Below are positions 37,192-48,689 of a stretch of DNA of 64,000 nucleotides, in pieces. Position 1 is the stretch's first letter. Each line of letters opens with the position of its first letter. A program made the position numbers and the translations under genes. This DNA comes from Pseudisothecium myosuroides (Eukaryota > Streptophyta > Bryopsida > Hypnales > Lembophyllaceae). Location: contig OX637295.1 in NCBI GenBank assembly GCA_951799445.1, positions 13,950,001 through 14,014,000 on the forward strand, written 5' to 3'. The notes under the pieces were generated by a model that was not told the origin of the DNA, did no database searches, and saw only the letters and a list, made by a program, of their open reading frames with translations.

Positions 37192-37290
37192 ACTGCTCAG
37201 GTTAAAATTGTGTTGGAAACGATGATTTCTCTTCAACGCCTTCTTGCGAAAGCTAAAAGCGAGCTGGGATTATCGAATCATCACCGCAGT
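37192..37290 (-). ncRNA. Box C/D snoRNA candidate 1 (5'-most)
   Basis: On the minus strand, stem ACTGC, spacer G, C box GTGATGA, D box CTGA, then GCAGT closing the stem perfectly. Total 99 nt. The guide before D reads CCAACACAATTTTAAC. An internal segment CCCAGCTCGC could pair with the large-subunit rRNA segment GUGAGCUGGG, but no clear D' box follows, so this is weak. No intron or host protein gene is apparent. Confidence 0.7.
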
Positions 37291-37471
37291 CTCTCGCATC
37301 ACTGATAACAAATGAAAACACCAAAAGAACCTAAACAAATACTCCGCCGACAGGAAATCGCTATATCAGACAACGGAAACCAAACACAAGCGGCAAAGAA
37401 ACTAAAAACATCGCGACAGCTCTCGAGGAGAAGAAGTGGAATGAGATAAACGTTGCAGAGCGATGGCGGCA

Positions 37472-37530
37472 CTTATAGGGTTTCGGCAACGCCCAAAGGG
37501 AGGACGCAAACCCTAAGTCGAACCCTAATT
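37472..37530 (-). promoter_or_regulatory. TATA plus telo-box promoter of the snoRNA cluster
   Basis: Read on the minus strand, AGGGTT repeats (telo-box type, 37,508-37,527) are followed by TTTGGGCG (close to a Site II element), AAACCCTA (telo box, 37,477-37,484) and TATAAG (37,472-37,477). Telo boxes with Site II motifs are known in plant ribosomal-protein and snoRNA promoters. The start would fall near 37,445, leaving a leader of about 150 nt before the first snoRNA. Confidence 0.6.
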
Positions 37531-37539
37531 CGTGAGAAC

Positions 37540-38534
37540 TCAAGTCTTAACTGAATGAGAACTCAAGAGGTGAGCTGTTAAAAACTCTAATTCCGCCGTT
37601 ATGTACCTTTTATGTACATTTTAGTTCAGAAGAGTACCCCCTGGGTACATTAAGGCGGAATGGAGATGGGAGTGGCAATAGGTAGGAACTAGTCCTGAGA
37701 GTGCTTATTTCTTTGAGAACATAAGTGAAATCCACACCCAAAATTGAAATGATCGATCTTGAATCTAACAATATTTATTTCTAGTCTAAAATATTTTAAA
37801 TTTAGAAGTCTTTTAATTTAATTTAAATTTTTTTTAAATTCTCAAAATAGGAATATAGAATATTTTAGAAATGCACCGGCATTCTATTTATATCTTTAGG
37901 AATGTTTTTTTATACTTTTTAATACTTTTTTATGTTTTTTAATATTTATATTTAATTGCGAGTAATTGAAAGGACTTTAGCTACATGTGGGTCATATCTA
38001 TACATAATGAATTTAAACAAATAATTCATAATTGAATCTAAGAGTTTATGTATATAAGAGATTTAGTTTACCATGTGTCAGTTTATGAAAATTGTAGGCA
38101 AAATTGTTACAATTGAAAACAATGAACAAAATTGTATTCTGTTTCAAAATGATTGTCCATAATTTCCAAAATAGATGTCCATAAATGATTGACTATTTCT
38201 TCATATTTAGTTACACAAGACACAATTTATGAAATGATCAGTAAGCCACAATAACAGTTTCAATTATACACAAACACAATTTATAAAATAATCAATGTCA
38301 ATTCCACAAAGACATGAAATAATCTACACAAGCTACTTACAACAACTTGGACACAAGGTGCTTACAAAAAATCTAATTCTAAGCTACTTTCATGAAATTG
38401 TCACGCAATACAAAGACAAGATAGAAAACCAATGCATTGCTCTGCTTAATGATCACTTGTAGTAAAAAATCGTAAACCAGAAGGTGATTTATCATGTGAA
38501 GTTGCAACCTCAATTTTCTCGTCAATTTTCTTGC
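37540..38534. other. AT-rich spacer
   Basis: No gene, RNA or element recognised. Confidence 0.45.
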
Positions 38535-38535
38535 T

Positions 38536-39190
38536 TTAACCCCTAAAGGACCAAAGAGTCCACTTTGGGCTTTTTGAGAACTAGGGCACATTCTATTGAC
38601 TTCATAATTTGGAATTTTTGCATGAAATTTTTAGGAAGGATGCTACTCATCATTCCGATAATTAATGCAAAAGTTAGAAGGATTTTTTAATTTCAATGTC
38701 AAACCAGGCAACAAAAAACATATTCTAAGAAAATAAAAATTATTTTTTTGTAATTTTATAGATTGATACCTACTCAAAAAAAATTGAACCACTCAATTCC
38801 AAATAATGAGGTAAAAGCTATGAGGAGTTTTATTTTGCGAGTAATGAAGGTAGAAAAAACATATAAAGTCATCTTTTGCTTGCAATTTTGAAAATTTTCA
38901 ATGAAAATGAAAATGAAGGATACTAATTGTATATTAGAACGATCTCACCATTGGAATTAACAATTCTCAAATTCTTCCAAAAGTTATTAGCATATTAGTT
39001 TTATCTTTCATTCAATAATACCTTTTACTTTACAATTTTCTTAAAAAATGAATACAAAAGTTTTTTTGGTTAAATTTTTTACATATGTTTTGAACCCATT
39101 TTCCAACATATTGTCTAAAATGCACAAGTAATAGGACATATGTTTTTTTTTTCTCTAAAAATGTTGAAAGACAAAACTTCACCTTTTGCC
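38536..39190 (+). mobile_element. B-type element, uninterrupted copy
   Basis: Starts TTAACCCCTAAAGGACCAAA and carries the colinear motifs that appear broken up at 17.4 and 28.4 kb. The right end is not defined; similarity to the other copies stops at about 39,190. It shares the TTAACCCCTAAAGGACC terminus with the 0.93-kb family, so both probably use the same transposase. Confidence 0.55.
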
Positions 39191-39422
39191 CGCATTAGAG
39201 AGAATTCGGACCCTATAAAGGGCCGTGAGTTCCCATGAGTTCTCCCACAAGTTTTGGTGAGTTCTCGACTGTTAGAACTGCGCCACTCTAGCAGGGTGAC
39301 ATAGCCGAACTTCAGTTATATTAGATTTATAAATTTAACAAGACGTGTGGCCCTAGAGAATCACCTACAAAATCATATATTGAAGAAAGTTGCATTTATA
39401 ACAAGGATTATATTTTATTTTA

Positions 39423-40358
39423 TTAACCCCTAAAGGCCCAAGGCCTTTTTTTTGCCAAAAAACACTCAAAACTGCCATTTCTATAGCAAGGAGTAAAAAA
39501 ATTTGAAAAATGTTTTTTTTCACATCTAACCTTATGATCTTACACCTAACTAGTATGAGAATGTGTGGAAAAAATTTCAAAATTTTTGACTGCTCAGATT
39601 GCAAGATATCTGCGTTTAAAGTGGGAAAAAAAATTTCAACACATTGCGGGACTAGATTTTTTGACTTTAAACATTTTTAACTTAAAATTTTTGCACTACA
39701 GAGTTTTGAGCTTTAAATCTTTATAGTGGAGAATTGAGTTGAGGGTCTAGGGGGAAAAAAAATATTCAAAAAAACTTAATTATCATTCCTAAAAATTTTA
39801 TTAAGTAGAAGTAGACACAAGATAGAAGGAAAATCTAAAATATTATTATATTTTAATTGGAATTAAAATACACTAATCCCAATGCTGAGATTGTTCTAGC
39901 AACTAAACTAAGCTGTGAGAATTTTTTTTTTTTGAAAAATTGCAAAAATAGCATTCAGAATTGAATCCTACAAGTTATTTTTTCCAAGAAAATGCCCTAA
40001 CTGCTTAAAAAACAAGAATGTCCATAACTTTCTCATAACAAATCCAAATGAAATGAATCAAAGCTTTCTAGATAGACAAAAACATAATCTATGAGAAAAA
40101 ATATTAAAAGAAAAAAATCAAATTTTTGCCAAATTTTTTTTGTTGCCCAGATTGCCCAGTTACAAAAAAAAGTAACATATCTGGCCATAACTTTTACTCC
40201 TATTTCCAAATGTACTGAAATTTAGTGCATATGAAAGATATTCCTTGCGCCTACCTTCTGTTAAAATTTTAGCTTAAAATATGGAAATCTCTAGTTACAC
40301 GTACCTGCCCAAAATTTCTATACAACCAAAAAACGCATGCAGGTCCTTTAGGGGTTAA
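39423..40358 (-). mobile_element. TTAA-flanked non-autonomous element, copy 6
   Basis: TTAA at 39423-39426 and 40355-40358 bounds a 928-bp unit in reverse orientation, starting CCCCTAAAGGCCCAAGGCC and ending GCATGCAGGTCCTTTAGGGG. Very similar to copies 4 and 5. No coding capacity. Confidence 0.85.
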
Positions 40359-41762
40359 ATAGTTTTTATCTTTAAAACATTGAAAATAACTATAATAGGT
40401 GCAACAATGTAGACTATCTTTAGACTATTTGTAATGAATGCTTAACTGTCTGAATCCATTTGACTTACAAAATACGTTGCATCTCTCATACCTTACACAT
40501 GCTATTAATTGTAATATTTACACACACATATTAAGTCTTCATGTCTAATTGCAATATTACATATATATTCAACTCTTTTTAAAGATTTTGCTGGGCAGTC
40601 ATTACACTAGATGACTAGATCATTTCATTCAATATTACATATAAAACAGGTCCAACTGAGAAATCAATACACAATAGAGATATTGATCAGCTATCTCACC
40701 AGATTGAGACCAAAATTTGCAACTGGGAACCCATGGTGAAAATACAATTCAGCAAAAAGAAAAAGGCCAACTGGACAACTGCCGTCAGTCTTCAGAACAC
40801 AAATGTGTAAACAAATAACTTACCTATAAAATTAGAACTGGCACGTTCTCTCTCACACAAAGCAAAATATTTGATACAAGTCCTCCTGTCAACTTGAAAT
40901 CAATATAATAAAATTTTAAACTAAGGTTATATTGACATGCACATGGACAGTGTGGTTGCTCTATCTATCTATGGGCGGGCTCTCATCAGTGGTGCACATC
41001 TAAACCTCATCTTCCCAATTGAATTCTGGATTGTTGCCCTAAAGGTTGGTTGGCATTCACAACATGTAAATAGGGATTATTCTTAGGAATTGAAAAATAT
41101 TGTTTTCTTTTTAAAAAGAAATTTTCAAAAATACAATCTATTAAAAATAATAACTTGGTTAGGTTTGATTTAACTTCAAAATATTGTCAACACTAGAATT
41201 TGGTACTTCCGGCATCTAGGGGTTAAAAGCTTTGAATGGCTAGAAGATTGTGGGTTTTACCTTATCCTATGGTCAATTTCAACCCATAGAGGACATGAAA
41301 TGAATTCTTTTAAAGTCATTTAGTGAGGTTTCAAGACTCCAATTTAATTAATTTTTTTGATTTTGAACACATTCATCTACCTAAATAAATTTCCATTTGC
41401 ATAAACAAAACATTTGAGCAAGTTCTCATCCAGTTGAACATTTATAATCCATTTTGATAAGTGGATCTATTTTTCAAACAACATACGCCGTAGTTTACAA
41501 TTCTGAAAATAGGATATATTAGGATTTTGCAGTTCCTGAATTTGGATTAGATGATCGTATGTAGCAATGTACGCCATGAGTCCGTACGGGACCATTGAGC
41601 ATTTGATATACAAGTACAAAAATTATTCCCTAAAAGAAATCAATCTACAATATTAAACAAAATCCAACAAGACAATCTTTGCATTGCTGCTTTGCGCAGG
41701 ATCAAAACAAGTTCCCCCAAAGAATAAACACCTATCAAAAGACTGGATCATTCACAGTATGT
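40359..41762. other. Spacer before the CACTA element
   Basis: A lone element end (CATCTAGGGG followed by TTAA) occurs at about 41,213-41,226 without a visible partner. Nothing else recognised. Confidence 0.4.
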
Positions 41763-42219
41763 CACTACAAGAAAATGGGCACTTACATGACTGCGGCAAT
41801 GTGACTTCGTGTCCGGAATGACTAAAAAGTGACTGCGGCTTCCTAATTGCACCGGCAGATTTAGAAAACCCAGCCGCATAGTCATCCGGCAGTCGCCTAC
41901 GTGACTTCGGGATGAGCTGTGAACGACGGTGGAGCTTCATCCACTGTCTTCCGTTCACAGTAGTCACGCCGTGTTGACGTGGATGGAACAAAATCCACCC
42001 AAAAGGCTACAGTCATGCACTATGACTACAGGAACACTGAGGGTGACTATGGCGCGACTTCCGCATGACTTTGACATGGGAGTCGAACTTCCAGAGCTTC
42101 AGTTTTTCTTTAACTTGGCTCCTATTCTTTTACTTTTCAGCCTCTGTCTTTTTTTTCATGCATGTTATATTTCTGCGGAACGAGAGTGACTGTTGGATAA
42201 CTTCCACATTGTTTCAGTC

Positions 42220-44120
42220 ACTTCTTCTTGAAACAATTTTTGTTCCAACTCTTTGTTTTTGCATTTTTTTGGATGTACAACTCTATTATTTATTTATTTA
42301 TTATTTATTTTTTGAAAATTACCATTTCGGGGCTTGTAGACCAGCAACGGCTTCTCTCAATTTATATTTTTGGGGGCATTCTTTCGGATACATTATTGAA
42401 AATGTCCTCCGGTATTTTTGTTGGGGGCAACATTTATCTTGGAAATGACCCTTTTTGCCTTTTCATTTTTTCCCTTTTCATTAAAGGGTACAGTTCGAAG
42501 GACCATTTTTTTGCATAAATTTTTTTGGATCTCCTCCTCTATTCATTTGTTTATTATTTTCTTGGAGTACACGTACGTACACAACCATTTTGAGACTTCG
42601 AAGTAATTTAGTCCCTTTTTGTTAAAGGATAGAATTCAAACACCCACTCTTTCTGGGTCATTTTAGAGGATTTCTTCCTCCATTTATTACTTTATTAATA
42701 AGTTTTTGATGGAGACCATAGATGCACTTGTAATTCTGTCCGTTTTCGTTAAAGGCAAGAATTTGAACTTCATTTTACATTTGCGGGGATTTCCTCCTGT
42801 ATTAATATTTTTGGACTTTGGTTAAAACACATGACCATTTTTGGACTTCTAATTTTGTTCCTTTCTATTAAAGGGTTGAATTAGAAGTCCCACTTTGTTG
42901 AGGGGATCTCATCCTTTTTTTTCATTTTTTTTTTTTTTTTCGAAAATGGCCATTTTCGGACTTCTCACTTTGTCCTCTTTTGTTAGAAGGTTGAATTTTA
43001 AGTCCCACTTTTCCTATGTCATTTTCCGAGATCTGCTCAGCTATTTTGTACTTTATAATTTTTCCTCTTTAAACACAACCATTTCTGGACTTGTTATTTT
43101 GTCCATTCAAATTAAAGGTTGGAATTTCAAGTCCAACAATTTCTTAAACATTTTTTATTAAGGATCGCCTCCTTCATTTATTAGTTCATTATATTTGGTT
43201 TTTGGAAAGACCATTGGTCTTCCTCCTAATTTACTCCCATTTTGTTGAAGGATAGAATTAAAAGTGCCACTCTTCCTTCATTTACTAGTTGGTTTATCTT
43301 TTTTTCAAGGAGACCTTGAATGCACTTCTAATTTCATCCCGAATTGTTAAAGGAAATATTTGAACTGCATTTTATATTTGCTGGGATTTCCTCCTACATT
43401 ATTTTTTTCTTTTTGGTTAAAAGACATGACCATTTTTGGACTTGTAATTCTGTTCCTTTCTATTAAAGGGTTGAATTAGAAGTCCCATTTTTTCGAGGGG
43501 ATCTCATCTCTTTTTTTTTCCCTTTTTTTTTGGCGAAAATGGCCATTTTTGCACTTCTAACTTCGTCCTCTTCTGTTAGAAGGTTGAATTTTAAGTCCCA
43601 CTCTTCCTATGTCATTTTCCAAGATCTGCTCAGCTATTTTGTAAATTATAATTTTTCCTCTTTAAGCACAATCATTTATGGACTTGTAATTTTGTCCTTA
43701 TATATTAAAGGGTGGAATTTCAAGTCCAACAATTTCTTAAACATTTTTTATTAAGGATCGCCTCCTTCATTTATTAGTTCATTATATTTGGTTTTTGGAA
43801 AGACCATTGGTCTTCCTCCCAATTTACTCCCATTTTGTTGAAGGATAGAATTAAAAGTGCCACTCTTCCTTTTACATTTTTTTGGACCTCTGCCGCCATT
43901 TCTTAATTCATTACTCATTTTTTTTGGGAGACCATGAATGCCCGATTAATTCTGTCCCTTGTTGTTAAAGGCTACAATTTGAAGTCCACTTTTTTGGGAA
44001 CATTTCTTTGGATCTCCTCTTCTATTTATTTGTTTATTAATCAATTTTTGAAAAAGACCATTTCGTGGACTTCTAATTCTGTCCTTTTTTGCCTACGGCA
44101 GAATTTCTGGTCCCACTCTT
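42220..44120. repeat. Degenerate tandem array with a 595-bp higher-order duplication
   Basis: The stretch is built from degenerate units of about 100-110 bp, each with GGACTTCTAATT.TGTCC, a run like TTAAAGG.T.GAATT, AAGTCCCACTTTT and GGATCTC.TCC. On top of this, about 42,672-43,265 and 43,267-43,870 are two near-identical 595-597-bp copies. Open frames here are products of the repeat. It lies in the subterminal part of the CACTA element. Confidence 0.75.
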
Positions 44121-44879
44121 CTCAAGTATGCCGAGGGAGGTACAAGTCACGCAAGAACTGTAACTTATGATGCATATTCATCACTACTTTGCCTTAGTCA
44201 CCTCCCTTGCCTTCTGTCTTCGACATGACATTCCAGTGACTTCGTGAATGTTGCTCACTACTTCCTCAGGACTTCATCACTTCTTCGTGACCCCCTCAGT
44301 CGCGGTTTCATCAGGCGTACCTCTTTCCATTCCATCTTCCATGGATGGGTGCTCATTTTCCATTCAAGTCTGTCACAGAAAGTCTCATTTTATGAATTTC
44401 GAAAACCTCAATTTCATGCACCTCATGTACGTGTAGTAGTTAGTCATGGACATTCTGTGGGATGAAGTTCTTTTCTAAAACCACAGTCCCTTGATTCAGC
44501 TGTGGAGGTTTCCATTATTTCAGGGCTGCGCTCGTTCATTGGGTACGCCATCTCAGCCTTCAGGGGTAGTTCTATGATTAGCTGATAACCCTACGAGTAT
44601 AGCAGGAACATTTCACTGACATGGGGTCCTTATGATTCAACAACTTCTGAGAGACTGAAGTCACTGGATATCAAATTTACGTGGTTCGAAATGCACTTTC
44701 GATGAGCTTCATAGTCCATGTCGGGGAGGTATATCTGACCTCTGCTTCACACTACTAATAATTCGGAACTGACCTACCACAGCCTTATGACTTTGTCACC
44801 ACTTCCTTGGTGACTCCGCTAAAATAATGTACTGTTCTACTCTGCAACGACTACAACACCACTCACCACAGACTGGTGT

Positions 44880-46076
44880 TGCAGCACAGAGTAAGTGAAT
44901 TCCCTGTTATACTCCCAAAAACCACTCTAAAGCATGACAAAATGACTCTAAAGATCGAACCCACGAGATTCTGTGAAGTGTCTAGCTCTATTCCCAACTT
45001 AAGCTCAGTCAGTATCCAATTTCTACTTTCCGGTCCTAGATCTAAAACCAGAAACAACAACACACCGAAAACAACGACCAGACCTCTCTCTACCTTTTCC
45101 GGTCTGTCAAGCTATTCGGTCCTGTAAAACTACCACAACCCAGGATCCTACAACTTCTGATCCTGGAACTCCTCTGGACCGATCCGATCCGGTCCTCTCA
45201 CACGTACTCTCACTCCACTCCGGTTTAGTTTTGCCTCTGTTTCACCATCAGAGGGTTTGCCGCTTGCTTTTGAAAGTGGTAGGCTCGCCACTCCTTCCGT
45301 GACTTATAGTAGCTGAAGACCCACTTCTCTAATCCACTACTTCCTACACTAGCTCGAATCCGGTTTGATCTCTCACAGCCACCTGGACAGCGATCCGGTT
45401 TGTAGGTCACACAAAGACCCCCGTACGATCCTCTCATACTACAACGACCTTGATGCCAAGTTCCCCCTCCGTGCGAAGTTAGGTGGTTACAAGTGAATTC
45501 GTCCGTTCCAACATCAACTAAAGTTCTTCCGTTTACCAACTAGGGTAGCGAGACCTCACGGGAGATCGGACACTCAACCGGATTTCCTATCCAGGAGTTC
45601 TAACGCGACTAAGGACTCTTTCCCTATCCGCCTAGCCTAACAACGGCTTTCTCGCCCGGAATTGTGAACTGTAGAGATGTTGAGGAACTGAAATCCACTC
45701 CCAACACTTAGAATACCCACTCACATGCACATAAGAGTAAAACAACAATACCAAGGGGAGAGATCTCTCTAGAATCTGCATGCATCTTCCTAATTCCTCA
45801 CCAAACAGCCCTGCCACGCGCGGGAAAGACGTACAACAAGAAACTAATAGAAAATGCAAGAAAACTCAGAAGAAAAGACTCCCAATCTCTTTCGCAGAGA
45901 CTGACTTATATACCTTTTAAAACTCAAAGTCAACAAAAAGGGTCTCAGAAAGTCCGCGCGGAACTTTCGGTCCTTGCCGAGCCGATCAGACCGGAGAACA
46001 TCCGATCCTAACCAGACAAACCGGGGCAAATCCGGTCCGGTCCATTCTAACACATATTTACAAAACTAATTCCTAA
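44880..46076 (-). mobile_element. Possible LTR-like fragment
   Basis: On the minus strand there is a TATA-like TATATAA (45,906-45,912), and about 450 bp further on is CTTGGCATCAAGG, reminiscent of the TGGTATCAGAGC primer-binding site complementary to initiator Met-tRNA. The sequence is rich in CCGGTCC/CCGGAT motifs that recur at 50.7-50.9 kb. No matching second LTR was found, so the call is tentative. Confidence 0.25.
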
Positions 46077-46457
46077 CTATCCTATCACAACCGGATCTAC
46101 TCCTTGATCCGTTCCTTCGTCCATAACTTGGTCTACACCTTGGTCCACGCTCCGATCTAGACCTTGATCTGCACCCTGATCTGGGGTCAGATCCATACTT
46201 TGATCTTGTCCCTGGTTCAATGTAGGACTCCTGGGCGTTTCCGTTCCAAGCTGTTCGAAGACGTCCGTCAGATTCCGGTTCCGCTCCCCGGTTTCACGAT
46301 CTAGGAGATCCGGTGACGAATCTAAGTTGATGGTGTTTGCGAGTTTCCTCCCACTCTTCTTCAACTGGGGAGTCCGATCCTTTCCCTCCGTCTGAATGCC
46401 TACGTTCGGAAAAGACCCTAGCATTGAAAGGTCGGAAAGATGGAACGACCGTGACAA
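46077..46457 (-). CDS. ORF with DQG-repeat tail, probably element-derived
   Basis: A 126-codon minus-strand frame, polar and Asp/Gln-rich. Its C-terminal third is a degenerate repeat of DQGxDQ units, mirrored by CTTGATCNN.ACC-type repeats in the DNA. There is no recognised domain. Its base composition resembles the neighbouring CCGGTCC-rich segments and the gag-like region at 49-50 kb, so it may belong to the same decayed element. Confidence 0.3.
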   Translation of the reverse strand: MSRSFHLSDLSMLGSFPNVGIQTEGKDRTPQLKKSGRKLANTINLDSSPDLLDRETGERNRNLTDVFEQLGTETPRSPTLNQGQDQSMDLTPDQGADQGLDRSVDQGVDQVMDEGTDQGVDPVVIG

Positions 46458-46548
46458 CGTTGTCGTGTTGCAAATGCAGACATTATGTAGAATATGTATA
46501 TATATATGATTTAGATAGATTTAAATATTTGTAATATTATATAGGGGA

Positions 46549-46601
46549 TGACGTCATTTGAGATGGCTTCAAGGTGACGCCTTTGCTTTTCGACTATATA
46601 G
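46549..46601 (+). promoter_or_regulatory. TGACGTCA plus TATA promoter
   Basis: A perfect TGACGTCA palindrome (46,549-46,556), a second TGACG (46,575-46,579) and TATATAG (46,595-46,601) are followed by a pyrimidine-rich leader. Paired TGACG motifs upstream of a TATA box are typical of as-1-type promoters, including those of plant pararetroviruses. The similarity is only in the arrangement. Confidence 0.45.
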
Positions 46602-46663
46602 AGAAGGATTCACTTGAAAGCTTCATCTCATTTGATATTCTTCTTTTTCGTGTTTATTTAGAT

Positions 46664-47126
46664 TACTATATCGAACTGGAGGGTTTTTTCTGAGTCTCAA
46701 AATGAAGAATCTCAACCGGAGCGTGAATTTGAATTTTCTTTATCGCAACTGCCGGATCAGCCACAACAGCCACTGGATCTTTCATTGCAACATGGGCGAC
46801 CAGAAGATGAAGCTGGGCCGTCTCGACCACCGAAACAATCTCGCGTAGAGAAACGATGGCACGGTAACCTTCAACGTGACGCTTGAACATTGGTGATTTT
46901 GTTGCAGATTGGATGTGTTGAGCCCGGCAGCCGTGAAGTCACATTTGAAGGATGTTTTGAAGGCTTAAACGACGAGCAATACTATTGCATGGTGAGGCCT
47001 ATCAAAGGGAGTCGTGGTCACCAACGATGGTTGGAAGGGCCAGTCAATTCCTTAACCAAGTTAAATCGTACTGATTATGTTGCCGCTACCGTCAAACACA
47101 TCCTCAAATTCTTGCAGATGGAGTGA
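46664..47126 (+). CDS. Unrecognised spliced gene, C-terminal exon clear
   Basis: The last exon starts after a good acceptor (TTTTGTTGCAG, ending at 46,907) and runs to TGA at 47,124-47,126. It encodes 72 residues with IGCVEPGSREVTFEGCFEG, YYCMVRPIKGSRGHQRW and a helical end YVAATVKHILKFLQME. Upstream an open frame from about 46,664 encodes an acidic, Gln/Pro-rich stretch (SQLPDQPQQPLDLSLQ, GPSRPPKQSR). Joining at the GT after CAATCTCGC (about 46,845) keeps the frame. No ATG is visible in that frame, so a first exon is missing or the start is further upstream. I do not recognise the family. It sits on the strand opposite to the CACTA transposase and behind its own promoter. Confidence 0.4.
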
Positions 47127-47429
47127 CATTTCAATTGGAACTCTAGTTTTTTACCTCTACTAGATATATGTTGAATTTTAGTTGTTCATTCCATAATTGA
47201 AGTGATTTCTTAGAATAAATTTGTGCTTGTAAAGTAGTATGAGGGAAATATTCAATTAGTTTGCTTTTCAGGTGAACTTGTAGTGAATTTTCTTCAAAGA
47301 TAAAGATAAAAAAATAGTTGTGGGGCCAAATAAGTGCTCAATTATTGTTGTGATAGCTTTGGGAGTGAGTTAGAGGCTGACCCCACTTGTTTGTATGGTT
47401 AGAATGAAGATAAGGTGGAAGAAAAGGTG

Positions 47430-48140
47430 GATACTATTCATCTTCTTCCCCGTTGTGAGTTTAGGAAGGACCTGAATGTTTGGAGGGTCATTGGATGTTG
47501 AGTTTTTGGAGTTTGGTAATGAAAATTGGAAGAATTGTTTATCATATTGTCAGCTTTCCAAATTGTCTTCTCTTGTTCTGTTTGAAGTTGTGAGTTGAGA
47601 TTTGTGCTTGTTTGAGTGGAGGTGAGTCTGCTGCCTCCTATGAAGAGGGTTGAGATTTTGACCAACCATAGAAGACGGACAAGTCTTTAGTTTGCATTGA
47701 ATCTTAGAGAGGATGTGAAAAATTTTATTAGCTTTCCAAGTAAATATCATTTGTGTTATTTGAAGCATTTATGAATGAGTTGTGAGTGTGGGAGTGAAGG
47801 AAGGTTTGTTGCCTCCTATGAAGAGAGGCTGAGGCTTCGATCGACCATAGTAGACGGACAGGTTTTTAGTTTGTATTGAATTTTGGAGAGGTTGTGGACG
47901 GGTTTGTTAGTTTTCTAAGTAGCTATCACTTGTTTTGTTTGAAGCATTTATGAATGAGTGGTGAGTGTGGGAGTGAATGAGGGTCTGCTGCCCTTACATT
48001 TAGAGGCCGAAACTTTGAACGGCCATAGATATTGGACAAAATGTTGAAATGAATTGAAACTTGAAGGAATTGTAGAAAATTGTGTTAGCTTTTCAGAAAG
48101 CTATCATTTGTATCATTTGGAGTTGTAGAGCGACAGTGGC
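47430..48140. repeat. Tandem repeat, unit about 178 bp, three to four copies
   Basis: Landmarks GCCTCCTATGAAGAG and GACCATAGNAGACGGACA recur at spacings of 178-179 bp (for example 47,633 and 47,811), with more diverged copies on either side. Non-coding; it follows the plus-strand unit. Confidence 0.75.
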
Positions 48141-48239
48141 GTTAATTCAAAGTTCGACTTTGAAATTGGAGTTGCGGTTTTGGAGTTTGGAGTGAAGTTT
48201 TGGAGTTTGAATTGAAGATTTGGAGTTTGGAGTTGAAGA

Positions 48240-48395
48240 ATTGAAGATTTTTTGTGTGTTGTGGCTTGTGGTCCGTTGTTTTGTTATTCCTAGCCGGATT
48301 TGGAGGCTTGTGATCCGTTGTTTTGTTATTCCTAGTCGGATTTGGAGGCTCGTTGTTCTTTTATTGTTATTCCTAGCCGATTTTGGAGGCTTGTT
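48240..48395. repeat. Short tandem repeat, unit about 50 bp, three copies
   Basis: TCCGTTGTTTTGTTATTCCT followed by AGCCGGATTTGGAGGC repeats three times with small differences. It yields a spurious repetitive frame (RIWRLV, CFVIPS). Confidence 0.75.
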
Positions 48396-48689
48396 GTTTT
48401 CATTTTTGCATCGTAATCCTGTTGCGGGCTATGCGGTAACTCAGGATTAGCCCCGTTTTGTGTTTGTTGATGACGAAGTGGGATTGATCACCTATACGGT
48501 CACTTTTATGTCGTTCCCATTGGTGAGGCACGATTGCTGGTCACCGTGGGTTTGAAGTTTAGGAGCCATTCTTTCGGACGGCCAGCTTGTGGTTTGGTCG
48601 TCCCGTTTTATCCGTTCGAGGCCTTGTTTCTTATCACCTACCCTTACCCTGGCCCTTATAGAGCCACCACAGGACAGGCCAACGAGGTG

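Noticed and set aside
37138..37305. 55-aa plus-strand ORF MAERDCTGLDSTERDDDDTA...
   Set aside because: It covers the minus-strand snoRNA boxes and has no family resemblance; the snoRNA structure explains the sequence better.
42895..43754. Two similar ORFs (KMAIFGLLTLSS.../KMAIFALLTSSS...)
   Set aside because: They are translations of the 595-bp higher-order repeat, not protein genes.
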